A stretch of 64,000 bases of DNA from Ornithinimicrobium faecis (lineage in GTDB: Bacteria; Actinomycetota; Actinomycetes; Actinomycetales; Dermatophilaceae), in contig NZ_CP099489.1 of the NCBI RefSeq assembly GCF_023923225.1, positions 1,674,001 to 1,738,000 on the forward strand. Reading direction: 5' to 3'. A program made the translations under genes and the position numbers. Shown piece after piece: positions 47,276-55,389 of the stretch; the stretch's first letter is position 1, and the number at the start of each line of letters is the position of its first letter. The notes under the pieces are model-generated. The model searched no databases and was not told the origin of the DNA. It saw only the letters and a program-made list of their open reading frames with translations.

Positions 47276-48452
47276 AGTCCGGTTTGCTGATCGCGAGCAG
47301 GGCATCGTGCAGACGGACGTCACCATCGCTCAGGCCGTTCAGGACTTCATCGAGACCGATATCCGACTGCAGGATGCGGTCGATGCCGTCGCCGCTGGCT
47401 GCTTTACGTGTCACGAAAATTTTCGTGTAGTCGGGATCAACTACCGGTTCAGCCACGAGTCCATTCTCCACGACGGCTGTCGGACCGAATTCCAAGTGCA
47501 GATTTCGGTGAGGGTCAGGACATATGAGCGCCACGCACCACTGCCACTGGCCAGAGAACGGTGTCTTGACCACCGTCTCTTGCCCAGTCGGCCGAGAGAT
47601 GTCGAGCTGAGAAGTGAGCGTGTGCTCGGCATAGTGCCTCAGCGCCCGTTTCACCTCGCCCAGTGTTTTGTGTCCTTCGTCGAACTGCTGCTTGGCGTGG
47701 AGCGCCACCAGGTCGGCGAACCCCTGCGCCGCTGCTTCGAGTGGCCGGTGGCCGTACCGCGCGCTCTCACCGGTGTCACACATGGCCTTGATGAACTGGA
47801 TCTGATCCTCGCCGCTCACAACCCCTGGTCCCTCCGTATAGTGCTGGACAAGTTCGCTGATGAAGAAGCCCTGACGTGTGTGTGCACGCTGCCACGCCCT
47901 GTCGTGAGCAATGTGCGTCTGCAGGCTCTCAAGCAACTCGGCATACGTCACGACTACGGACTTCTCCCAACCGTCTGTCAGGAGATGGCTGACGTGCCGA
48001 ACGCAGAGCAACACCACAACACTCTGCCGACCACCGGCAGCACCGTGGGCGAGATAGCGGTCATATCCGTGGCCATGACCGTCGGACCACTCGTAGTTCT
48101 CCACCACAACGCTCGCGCGTTCGTTCGTGAGCACGATGTCGGCAATGTCGCCGCTGACGTCCTCGTGGCTGGAGGTGTCGACTTCCTGGGTGATGCGATA
48201 TCCGCCGACTGGGAGCTGGTTCGCGTCGGCGAGGTGACGATTCACGCGTTCAACGAAGAGCCGTTGGAACGCATCGCCGAGTTCGTGTGTCCCGTCGGCG
48301 TCTAGCAACCACGCGAACACATTTGACAATTGCTTCTCGTGCGTGCCGTGGTGCATCACATGGAAGACGTTGAACTGCTCGGCCAGGCTCCTGGACAAGG
48401 AGGGCACCAGCGCGGTGACCATCTGGTTGAGCGCAGATACATCTTCGAGCAT
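47244..48452 (-). CDS. PD-(D/E)XK-superfamily-like protein with altered motif
   Basis: A 402-residue protein. The N-terminal third resembles the PD-(D/E)XK_4-type nuclease fold: EKQLSNVFAWLLDADG (early Glu39), DIADIVLTNERASVVVENYE (Asp102/105 and Glu118), then HGHGYDRYLAHG. In active relatives the motif is E-N-K; here it is E-N-Y, so the catalytic Lys is replaced. The remaining 250 residues are helical and strand-rich and not recognised. It may be inactive, use another Lys, or serve as a binding protein. A perfect leaderless promoter (TAGCCT, 48459-48464) precedes ATG 48452. Confidence 0.68.
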   Translation of the reverse strand: MLEDVSALNQMVTALVPSLSRSLAEQFNVFHVMHHGTHEKQLSNVFAWLLDADGTHELGDAFQRLFVERVNRHLADANQLPVGGYRITQEVDTSSHEDVSGDIADIVLTNERASVVVENYEWSDGHGHGYDRYLAHGAAGGRQSVVVLLCVRHVSHLLTDGWEKSVVVTYAELLESLQTHIAHDRAWQRAHTRQGFFISELVQHYTEGPGVVSGEDQIQFIKAMCDTGESARYGHRPLEAAAQGFADLVALHAKQQFDEGHKTLGEVKRALRHYAEHTLTSQLDISRPTGQETVVKTPFSGQWQWCVALICPDPHRNLHLEFGPTAVVENGLVAEPVVDPDYTKIFVTRKAASGDGIDRILQSDIGLDEVLNGLSDGDVRLHDALLAISKPDFSQTPRVRRS

Positions 48453-48458
48453 GCGCCG

Positions 48459-48464
48459 AGGCTA
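48459..48464 (-). promoter_or_regulatory. Leaderless -10 box (TAGCCT)
   Basis: On the minus strand TAGCCT plus 6 nt precedes ATG 48452; the local TAGCCTCGGCG equals that of yggS. Confidence 0.6.
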
Positions 48465-48627
48465 CCTTTGAACGCTCTACTGTGGGCTCGCCAGGCGGCG
48501 CATCCGACGATCGAGCCGGGTTCCTGGCATACGCTGAATGGGGTTGCCAGGCTCGTTCACGTCGGGCGCTCATGAGCCAATTCGGCCACTGCATTCGCGG
48601 CGCTAGGACGCACCAAGATGAGTCGTT

Positions 48628-49452
48628 CTAGCTCTTGGGAAGTTGAGCGCGCAGGTCGGCCAACTTTGGGCCGGTGGGAGAGCCAACACGCCAGATCTCC
48701 CACCCTCCGTACCCTGCCGAACTTGTAGCACCAAGCGAGATTCCGGCAGCCAGCGACGGAGCGGTATATCCGACGTCATTCACGAGGATTTGTCCATCCG
48801 GGGCGACAGTGCCAACGCCGTGCTTGCCCGCACGAGTGCAGTGCAGTTGTGCGCCTGCATGTAGCAGCCCGTAGGCGAGGAGGTCCGCAACTGTTCCAGG
48901 AATCTGTGTTCGGGTGACCGGAGAGGGGTGCTGCTCATCTACGTCCTGCCTGTGCGTGTCGACTCCCGCGAGTCGAACGGCTGCCAGAATCGAGGAAAGC
49001 AAGGAGTCCAGCGACATCTGCATGTGAGGAGGCAGGGTCGCATCGCCGTCGGTCTTTCCTTTGACTACAGCGATTCCTGAGATCGCGTCGAGTTCGGCGG
49101 AGAGTCTCCCCTCAAGGTAGCCCACGTCCGCAGAGGTGAATCCATTGCTGGTGTCGCGTTTAACGAGCACCGCGCGCGACCATCCCGGCACGTGTGAATT
49201 GGCTTGCTTGTGCTGCATGACACGAGAGCGGAGGTCAGTCGATTTGCCGACGTAGACGCTGCGGGAACCGTCGTCCGCGATCAAAACGTAGATTCCTGGA
49301 ACGCGCCACTCTGCCTCGGGCAGCCGACCTACGTCCCGCCGAGCGATGTAGGCAACTCGGATGGCGTGTTCGGCGAAATCGGCAATGATCGCTGCAGCTG
49401 CGGACGCCGGCACTTGAACGTTGACGGCGATGATCGCGTTCATGTCCGCCAT
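48628..49452 (-). CDS. GIY-YIG nuclease with RAMA-like C-terminal domain
   Basis: A protein of about 274 residues. The GIY-YIG core is VPGIYVLIADDGSRSVYVGK (GIY at 53-55, YVG at 67-69) with the catalytic Arg in STDLRSRVMQHKQAN. The C-terminal block (about residues 200-265: GAQLHCTRAGKHGVGTVAPD, ILVNDVGYTAPSLAAG, GYGGWEIWRV) resembles the RAMA/DUF4357-type domain found with restriction enzymes and methylases. I prefer the start at ATG 49452; the frame is open to 49530, but the extra residues look non-coding. A modification-reading nuclease is a reasonable inference. Confidence 0.75.
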   Translation of the reverse strand: MADMNAIIAVNVQVPASAAAAIIADFAEHAIRVAYIARRDVGRLPEAEWRVPGIYVLIADDGSRSVYVGKSTDLRSRVMQHKQANSHVPGWSRAVLVKRDTSNGFTSADVGYLEGRLSAELDAISGIAVVKGKTDGDATLPPHMQMSLDSLLSSILAAVRLAGVDTHRQDVDEQHPSPVTRTQIPGTVADLLAYGLLHAGAQLHCTRAGKHGVGTVAPDGQILVNDVGYTAPSLAAGISLGATSSAGYGGWEIWRVGSPTGPKLADLRAQLPKS

Positions 49453-49688
49453 CTTGCCGTATGGGACAGACCGCTGTGACGCCACAGGTGCCGATGCTCG
49501 CGCAAGACGCAGCCCTGCGGCAGGAGGCAACTAGCCAGTGTGTCCGATAGACGGCGGAATGACGCGCACTCGTTGTTCTGCGGTTGAACGCCGACCAGCC
49601 AGCTCACGTCTGGGGCGGGACTGGATCGGTGCGCTCTTCGTGGACTCGCCCTTGTCCGTCCGCCTGTTCACAGGCATCCTTGGTGAGC

Positions 49689-50303
49689 ATGGGACTACTT
49701 GACGGGTTGCGCCGACTGGTCGGGCTAGCCGACCCATCACCTGCCGAGCGGCCAACACCCAAAGTCGTGATCACGGTGGAGCGTTCGGCTGGGCCGAATC
49801 GCCGCCCGACCCCGCCTGAGGAGAGGCACTATCTCAGCGCGGAAGAGGCTGTCGAGTTGCTGGTACCGGGCGGTGACGGGCATTTGCCGGTGCGAATTCG
49901 TGACGGATTCTTTGAGCACGCCCCAACCGGTAGGCGGGTCACAGCGGCCAACCGGACATTGAACGCTCACGGGCTGCTCAGTTTCAAGGTGCGCGGTAAC
50001 GCGTACTACGAGAGCAAGGCAGCGGACACTCGCCCGGGCAAACCTGCATTCCTCGTGCGTGATCCTGACAACAAGCACGACCCCCACGCCGTTGCCGTCT
50101 ACGCGGAGGGCCGACCGGGCGAGAGGTTGCAGGTGGGGCACGTGAATAAGGGCCTGGCCCGCCGGCTGGCAAAACGCCTGGACTCGGGCGAAACGATTTC
50201 TGCCTGGTTCATGCGCGGCGATCCACCAGGCAAAGAAGGCGAGGGCGTCCCCTGCGTGGTGCTCACCGACGAGGAAGGCATCGCCAGACTGCTCGGAACT
50301 TGA
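49689..50303 (+). CDS. HIRAN-domain protein
   Basis: A 204-residue protein. The C-terminal half is a HIRAN domain: KPAFLVRDPDNKHDPHAVAV, then YAEGRPGERLQVGHVNKGLA and RRLAKRLDSGETISAWFM. HIRAN modules bind single-stranded 3' DNA ends in eukaryotic HLTF/Rad5 and occur alone or with nucleases in bacteria. The N-terminal half (MGLLDGLRRLVGLADPSPAE) has an amphipathic start and is not recognised. I place the start at ATG 49689; an upstream in-frame ATG at 49584 adds non-conserved residues. DNA-end recognition is inferred. Confidence 0.75.
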   Translation: MGLLDGLRRLVGLADPSPAERPTPKVVITVERSAGPNRRPTPPEERHYLSAEEAVELLVPGGDGHLPVRIRDGFFEHAPTGRRVTAANRTLNAHGLLSFKVRGNAYYESKAADTRPGKPAFLVRDPDNKHDPHAVAVYAEGRPGERLQVGHVNKGLARRLAKRLDSGETISAWFMRGDPPGKEGEGVPCVVLTDEEGIARLLGT

Positions 50304-50501
50304 CGAGGGCGGTCTGGTGAACACCGGGCACCGCCAAAAGCACGAAGTGGCGCTGAACCCTACGACGCTGCGCCGACCAGTTGCCCGCCCCATCACGGTG
50401 GAAAGGCGCTGCCCGTCCGCCGCCGCCAGATCACCTGCTGGGCCAACATAGGGCAGGAGGCGGAGGCGCTATGTGTGGGCGGTGAGGGCCATACTCACGA
50501 G

Positions 50502-51284
50502 ATGGTGACTGAGCAGCAGGGTGCAAGTGACTTGAACCGTGAACTCACCCGACTCCTCTCGTCTGTCGGTGAGAGCTTCGGGTTTGCCGTAGTGCCGGAG
50601 TATCCAGTCAGGGGCGGCAGGCTGGACGTCGTGTGGACCTGGGCCCCACCCAGCGAGGTGCCGGGCCTCGATACTGCGATTCCCGTGGTGGGCTTCGAAA
50701 TCGAGTCAAGCTGGCGAACGCGCAAGCATGTGAAGGGTGACCTGCTCAATCTGCAGGACGCCGGAGTCGGACTGGGTGTCATCGTCTTGGCGGGAGACAG
50801 CGACAAGGACGAATCCCTGCGAAGGTTCGCTGTCCAACTCGTGGACCGGCCAGGTACAAACGTGCTCGTTTGGACAGCGGAAGACGTGCGAGTCCTTGCC
50901 CAGGGCGCTGCAGGCGTAGAAGGGATCCTCGGCTCGCGTCCTGCCGCACTCCGGGTTGTACTAGCGGCGAAGGATGGGAGGACGACATCGCCTCTCGTTG
51001 GCACCTCGTCGACTGGTTCTGCTCTCGCAAAGGCCTCATACGCCGGCAAGTACGCCGCTCTCCACCGGTGGCTACGCACGCGAACCTCCCCTTCTGTCTC
51101 AGTGACGTTTGCTGAAGTGGAGGAAGTCCTGGGCTTCCCTCTTCCAAGCTCTTGCCGCAACCACGTGGCGCATTGGCACAGTTACGAAGGTAGCGCCGTC
51201 ACTCGAGCCATCCTCGACGCGGGATGGAAGGCCGACAAGGTAGACTTGGACGCACAGACCGTCAGGTTCGTCCGGGATGACTGA
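50502..51284 (+). CDS. PD-(D/E)XK-like protein with C-terminal DUF7662-like domain
   Basis: A 260-residue protein. The first domain has a nuclease-like strand order: GRLDVVWTWAPP (Asp42) and VVGFEIESSWRTRKHVKGDL (Glu66, Glu68, Lys75/78), followed by LGVIVLAGDSDKDES. The second (about residues 185-258) has the pattern YAALHRWLRTRTSPSVSVTF, AEVEEVLGFPLPSSCRNHVA and HWHSYEGSAVTRAILDAGW. This is a small recurrent domain I recall as DUF7662. The domain pairing suggests a DNA- or RNA-targeting protein. Start ATG 50502 is behind a CATACT box at leaderless spacing. Name and boundaries need a profile search. Confidence 0.65.
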   Translation: MVTEQQGASDLNRELTRLLSSVGESFGFAVVPEYPVRGGRLDVVWTWAPPSEVPGLDTAIPVVGFEIESSWRTRKHVKGDLLNLQDAGVGLGVIVLAGDSDKDESLRRFAVQLVDRPGTNVLVWTAEDVRVLAQGAAGVEGILGSRPAALRVVLAAKDGRTTSPLVGTSSTGSALAKASYAGKYAALHRWLRTRTSPSVSVTFAEVEEVLGFPLPSSCRNHVAHWHSYEGSAVTRAILDAGWKADKVDLDAQTVRFVRDD

Positions 51285-51310
51285 CCTGGCGAACCAAGCG
51301 AACACTCAGC

Positions 51311-51606
51311 CTATGACTGCGGATCCGCGTCGATCAGCCAGACGTCGATGCGTGCTCCAGGTTCCTCACGGGGCTTCGGCTGCCGTTTCATGGCCCGTCT
51401 GTCATCGACCTGGTCGTCGGCCGGTCGCCGCGTGCCCTGCCACGGGCGCAGGCCGGAAATGCCCTCCATGGCATCGAGAGTGGGTTTGATGCGGTTGTCC
51501 AGATCCCAAACCTCACTTACTCGGCGTGCCTCTCCCAGTCGGAATTACAGGTTCACAGCGAAGCGTCTGGGCCTGGACGATACGGGCCAGGATCGATTCC
51601 GGGTAG
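51311..51606 (-). pseudogene. Remnant of a RusA-like Holliday-junction resolvase
   Basis: On the minus strand the frame reads RRFAVNL-stop-FRLGEARRVSEVWD, then LDNRIKPTLDAMEGI, ADDQVDDRRAMKRQPKPREE and PGARIDVWLID before a TAG at 51311-51313. DLDN-x-x-KPTLDAM and DDxxV are the RusA-family catalytic blocks. An in-frame TAA at 51545-51547 and no start codon mark it as broken. It occupies the 330-bp gap between two plus-strand genes. Confidence 0.6.
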
Positions 51607-51609
51607 CGT
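51604..51609 (+). promoter_or_regulatory. Leaderless -10 box (TAGCGT)
   Basis: TAGCGT plus 6 nt precedes ATG 51616. Confidence 0.55.
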
Positions 51610-51615
51610 CGCGGT

Positions 51616-54153
51616 ATGAGGGGCGAAGAGCGTCATGGGCACAACCCGCCGCGGACTGTCGAGGAACATGAGTTTGTTGGTGCAGCGAGCGGTCTAACGT
51701 GTCAAGCGTGGCCTTCTGAACCTGGAGTGCGGCACGCTCAGGTTGTAGCAGCGGCCTGGGTCCCAGATCGCGTGGTGCTTGTGGCCGCGAGCAGGGCAGC
51801 TGCATATGCGTTCATGTGTCGTGGCTTGGCTGAGGAGTTGGACAAGCATGATCTGGCTCTTGTTGCCTATGCGCGGCGTGTTGCCAGCCAGGGCACCGCC
51901 GACGTCAGCTGCGTCTGGGTGAGCTTCCCGAGAGTGGGTGAGGCCAGAGTTGGCGAACCTGTTGATGACCGCCCCGCGGAGATAGCCGAAGAGGTGTGGC
52001 GCGGAGTGCGCAGGCAGCTCCTGGAGGCGGATGCCGAGGTGCAAGCGCGATTCGTTGCTGCCCGCAGACGGGCCCAGGAAGAGTTGAAGGACCGGGCTGC
52101 ACCACTATTTGAAGCTATGCATGCTTACATGAAGGTGGCACCGCCGCCAGAAGGTGCGGGCGAAAATGCATTCACTCACCGCATCAGCAGGTCGCACACT
52201 ACAGGTGACCGATGGGCGCTAGTGAGTCGGAGAGAGGATCGGGTCGCCTGTCTCGATATAGATTCCGGGGTCCTGATGGTTACGCATGGGACCGACCGAC
52301 GTAGTGTGACCGAGTACCTTGAGACGAACGGCTACGCCCCACGTCGTCCGCTCAACGGGTGGGCCTCTCCCCGAATGATCGGCGCACTGACGCAGGTGAC
52401 TCAAGACCGTGTGTCCGTGGTGGTCTGTGTCGGTGCTTCCCTGGCCAGATTCCGGACAAACCTTGACTGGCAGCAAGGGCTCTGGGACAGCGGGAAGCGT
52501 GGCCTGCCGCAAAAGGTTGCCGTCTACTACCCAGACACCCAAGAGGTGACTTGCCTGTCGCCCGCGTGGGAGTCGCCGGTCAGAGAACTCCTCGCTACTC
52601 ACGGCTTGACCGTGTCTGGCTTTCTGGACTGCATTCCCTCCAAGGGATACTCCCAGCGATCCGTCGACCGCTTGTCCTGGCGTGCGCGAGTAGATGGAAC
52701 GATCCAAGCCCTCGAACGTGCAACAGCCCTCCTTGCGGCCGGCGATAATGTACCCACAGCCAAGCCTTCATCTACAGCCGAGCCTTCGCGCCGGCGGAAG
52801 GCGAACCCAGCGCCGCGAAATGGTTCCGGAGCACGGCGACGACTCTTGGTGAGTACTCGGGTAGCCATTCCGCCCAGTGTGGCTGAGGCGCTAGAGGGCC
52901 TCTTTGCCAGGGAAGAGCCATGGCATAGGTACTGGCTCATGCCGCACGCAGGTCAGCCTGAGCGTCGCGACTGGGCCTTGAGTAGTGAGCAGTTGGATCA
53001 GTTGGCCGCCGCCGTGGATTATATCCCCGTCCCGCCCACGGCACCCGCCGCAGTTAGGCAAGCGCGAGAACTATCCGCTATCCATACCCCTGCTCTCGCA
53101 GCGCTTAACCTCCGCGATACCGAGCCGGACTGGTGGGACTCTCTCCCATGGCGCGAGATCACCACAACCCCGGTAAATCACAAGGGCGAACCGCTTCGTG
53201 GCCATCTAAGCCTGGGAGGATTGTCGGCACGCAGCAGAAGGTCCGCGACTCAACCCGGTCTCGTCGCCCTCTTTCAGGACGGAGAAGAGAGCCGCCGCCG
53301 CGAGTGGCAATATAAGTTCTTCCACGACCCGGTACTCGAGTTGGGCGTCAACGGGCAAGCGCAGATTTTGCTCGCTATCGCAGCGCTCAGACAGAACGGA
53401 CTCCTCGACGCGCCGGTCGATCTCGGCCTGCTCACCAGATGCCTGTTGTGCCGCCTGAAGTTCCCAGTTGCGATACTCCCGGTCGGAGCGGTGACATTCA
53501 CCGGATCGAATCAAGTGTGCCCTCGCTGTGCAGGTGACGCCTACCACGGGTGGGTGGAACCAGGAACGCGCCCAGGGACCACGGCGACCATATACCCGGC
53601 GAAAGCATGTCGGGACGCACTGGTCGAACTATCGCGCGCGACGGGCGGTCTCCCATCCCGAGAGATTCTTCGTGTGCCGCTCACCGCCATGCGGACCCTA
53701 GACACGAGAGAACGCGTGAGGCAACTATGTCTACGGATGGTGGTCCCCGCTGTCGGTTCATGGTCGGCGGTGCTCGCCGCAACTGGCATGCTTGACGGCT
53801 GGCGCCCTTCACGCGGCATCTACAGCACTGCCACTGACGGGCACCCTTGCAGGTCTCTCTTCGAGAGGTATGTCGACGACTTCCTGACGCGGCAGGGGAT
53901 CGCGCACTCCGTCGAACCCTCGTACCCCCACGACGCGGAGCTCAACCCGAATGGGCTACGAGCGGACTGGAAACTCGCCGACGGCACATTCGTGGAAGCT
54001 GCCGGACTCTCCTCAAACGAATACTTGCACAAACTTGACCGCAAGCGTCTCCTTGCTGACACCGCCGGCATCAACCTCATCATCCTTCAGCCAAGCGACC
54101 TTTCTCACCTTCATCAAGTCTTTGCGAATCAGCAGGGGTCAGTAGACAACTGA
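51616..54153 (+). CDS. Large zinc-ribbon protein with C-terminal Vsr/TnsA-like endonuclease domain
   Basis: An 845-residue protein of unrecognised overall family. Residues 1-330 are mixed alpha/beta with a helical stretch (AEIAEEVWRGVRRQLLEADA). About 375-415 is a Ser/Arg/Lys/Pro linker. Residues 415-600 are unassigned. A zinc ribbon has Cys609/612 (CLLC) and Cys635/638 (CPRC). The C-terminal 100 residues form a PD-(D/E)XK core: Glu750 in SLFERYVDDF, Asp784 in NGLRADWKLADG, Glu794 in FVEAAGLSS and Lys806/810 in HKLDRKRLLADT. A DNA-cleaving defence or mobile-element protein is plausible. It is monocistronic with its own leaderless promoter. Confidence 0.68.
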   Translation: MRGEERHGHNPPRTVEEHEFVGAASGLTCQAWPSEPGVRHAQVVAAAWVPDRVVLVAASRAAAYAFMCRGLAEELDKHDLALVAYARRVASQGTADVSCVWVSFPRVGEARVGEPVDDRPAEIAEEVWRGVRRQLLEADAEVQARFVAARRRAQEELKDRAAPLFEAMHAYMKVAPPPEGAGENAFTHRISRSHTTGDRWALVSRREDRVACLDIDSGVLMVTHGTDRRSVTEYLETNGYAPRRPLNGWASPRMIGALTQVTQDRVSVVVCVGASLARFRTNLDWQQGLWDSGKRGLPQKVAVYYPDTQEVTCLSPAWESPVRELLATHGLTVSGFLDCIPSKGYSQRSVDRLSWRARVDGTIQALERATALLAAGDNVPTAKPSSTAEPSRRRKANPAPRNGSGARRRLLVSTRVAIPPSVAEALEGLFAREEPWHRYWLMPHAGQPERRDWALSSEQLDQLAAAVDYIPVPPTAPAAVRQARELSAIHTPALAALNLRDTEPDWWDSLPWREITTTPVNHKGEPLRGHLSLGGLSARSRRSATQPGLVALFQDGEESRRREWQYKFFHDPVLELGVNGQAQILLAIAALRQNGLLDAPVDLGLLTRCLLCRLKFPVAILPVGAVTFTGSNQVCPRCAGDAYHGWVEPGTRPGTTATIYPAKACRDALVELSRATGGLPSREILRVPLTAMRTLDTRERVRQLCLRMVVPAVGSWSAVLAATGMLDGWRPSRGIYSTATDGHPCRSLFERYVDDFLTRQGIAHSVEPSYPHDAELNPNGLRADWKLADGTFVEAAGLSSNEYLHKLDRKRLLADTAGINLIILQPSDLSHLHQVFANQQGSVDN

Positions 54154-54285
54154 TCCGCACATCCGCCCAGCCAAAGCCAGCACGCCAGGACCTTAAGACG
54201 GACTCGTGTGTCCATCCGCACTCCTTGCGGTGCTAAGACGCGCCTTTGAGCTCTGTGTGCAGTGGGAACAGGGAAGCCGCGAACG

Positions 54286-54996
54286 CTAACGAGCTCGGGG
54301 GCGGGCGCCTTCGTTAATCCGGGTCGCGAAGTTCGCGAGGCGCTTAGGGCTCTCGCTCGTCCAACCGTGAGCGGCAGCCCACTCCTTCATTTCCTGTGCC
54401 GGTAGGCGCAATCCCGCGTCGTGGAGCTTCAGCAGTTCACGGACGACGACACGCTTCTCATAACCCGCGCTGATGGTGTTACTGTGGTTGATCAACCGAG
54501 TCATAGACTCAAGGGCCGAAATCACTTCAGGCTGTAGTTCCTCCACCTCCACGATCCCCCAGAGCACCCGATCCTCCTCGTCCAACTCGATTTCATGCAG
54601 CACTGTCGCGCCGACCTCCTTGGCCCAAGTGCTCAGATGATCGGCCCATTGAACGACACAAAGTGCGGTGATCCCAGTGGCACGGATGATTTTGCCCAAG
54701 TCGTCTGCGTCAGCGTAAAGGGCCAGCACCGGGCCGTTTGCTCTGTAGAACCCACCCCCTCGTCCGACTGCGACCTCCACCCGTCGCGATGAAGTGAGAC
54801 CGCGCACAAAGTCGTTGGCGCCTAGGACGCTCTTCTGGGACACCCAGACCGTCAGGTGCTGGCCGTCCTGAAGATGCGAGCCAACCCATCGGAGCGCGGC
54901 CTCATGCCCATCGTCGGATTGATCGGAGATGGCACAGGGATAATCGCTCGGCTTTGCAAACAAAGTTGAACTCCGGTTCGAAGTGTAGGCGGGCAC
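54286..54996 (-). CDS. Hypothetical protein (about 236 aa)
   Basis: A soluble protein with no recognised family. It has an alpha/beta N-terminal half (HLTVWVSQKSVLGANDFVRG, GPVLALYADADDLGKIIRAT, TALCVVQWADHLSTWAKEVG) and a helical C-terminus (KRVVVRELLKLHDAGLRLPA). The open frame reaches 55095, but residues before the GTG at 54996 look non-coding, so that GTG is my choice of start. It lies between the 845-residue gene and the BRCT-nuclease gene on the opposite strand to both. Confidence 0.6.
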   Translation of the reverse strand: MPAYTSNRSSTLFAKPSDYPCAISDQSDDGHEAALRWVGSHLQDGQHLTVWVSQKSVLGANDFVRGLTSSRRVEVAVGRGGGFYRANGPVLALYADADDLGKIIRATGITALCVVQWADHLSTWAKEVGATVLHEIELDEEDRVLWGIVEVEELQPEVISALESMTRLINHSNTISAGYEKRVVVRELLKLHDAGLRLPAQEMKEWAAAHGWTSESPKRLANFATRINEGARPRAR

Positions 54997-55215
54997 TGAG
55001 ATCCTGGCAGACGGGGCTGACAGCCGGCCGACGTCGGTCCGCAGTGTTCGGGATCTGGCGCGGCACCCAGTCCGCACCGACCCTGCCTTCACCAAGTCAA
55101 CAGGCGGACGTGGCGGTCAGCGCCCGCGACGCTGCGCCGCTCCGGGAACGTCAGGTCGGACGTTTCCAGCGTCAAGGCACCTAACGCGGCAGAAGGACGC
55201 AGGCGTCGCGGCCCG

Positions 55216-55389
55216 TCAGGACGTCCTACGCGTGGCCCGGCACGGGTAAGTTGCCCCGGATTCTAAGCCGTATCTCTCGGCGAGGGCGCGCAGCCTGTTA
55301 GGCGTGCTGGTGTAACTGCGGGCGGCGGTTTCCACGGAGACCCTCACGTAGCACTCCACGAAAGTGCGATCGTCTGCCACCCTGACCAC
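55216..55389 (-). CDS. Possible small protein (57 aa)
   Basis: A GTG-initiated 57-residue frame (VADDRTFVECYVRVSVETAA, then RSYTSTPNRLRALAERYGLE) that would start immediately next to the oppositely oriented BRCT-nuclease gene. A shorter start is GTG 55380. It reads like a real helical segment but could be a leftover. No other feature explains the 54,997-55,389 gap. Confidence 0.3.
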   Translation of the reverse strand: MVRVADDRTFVECYVRVSVETAARSYTSTPNRLRALAERYGLESGATYPCRATRRTS

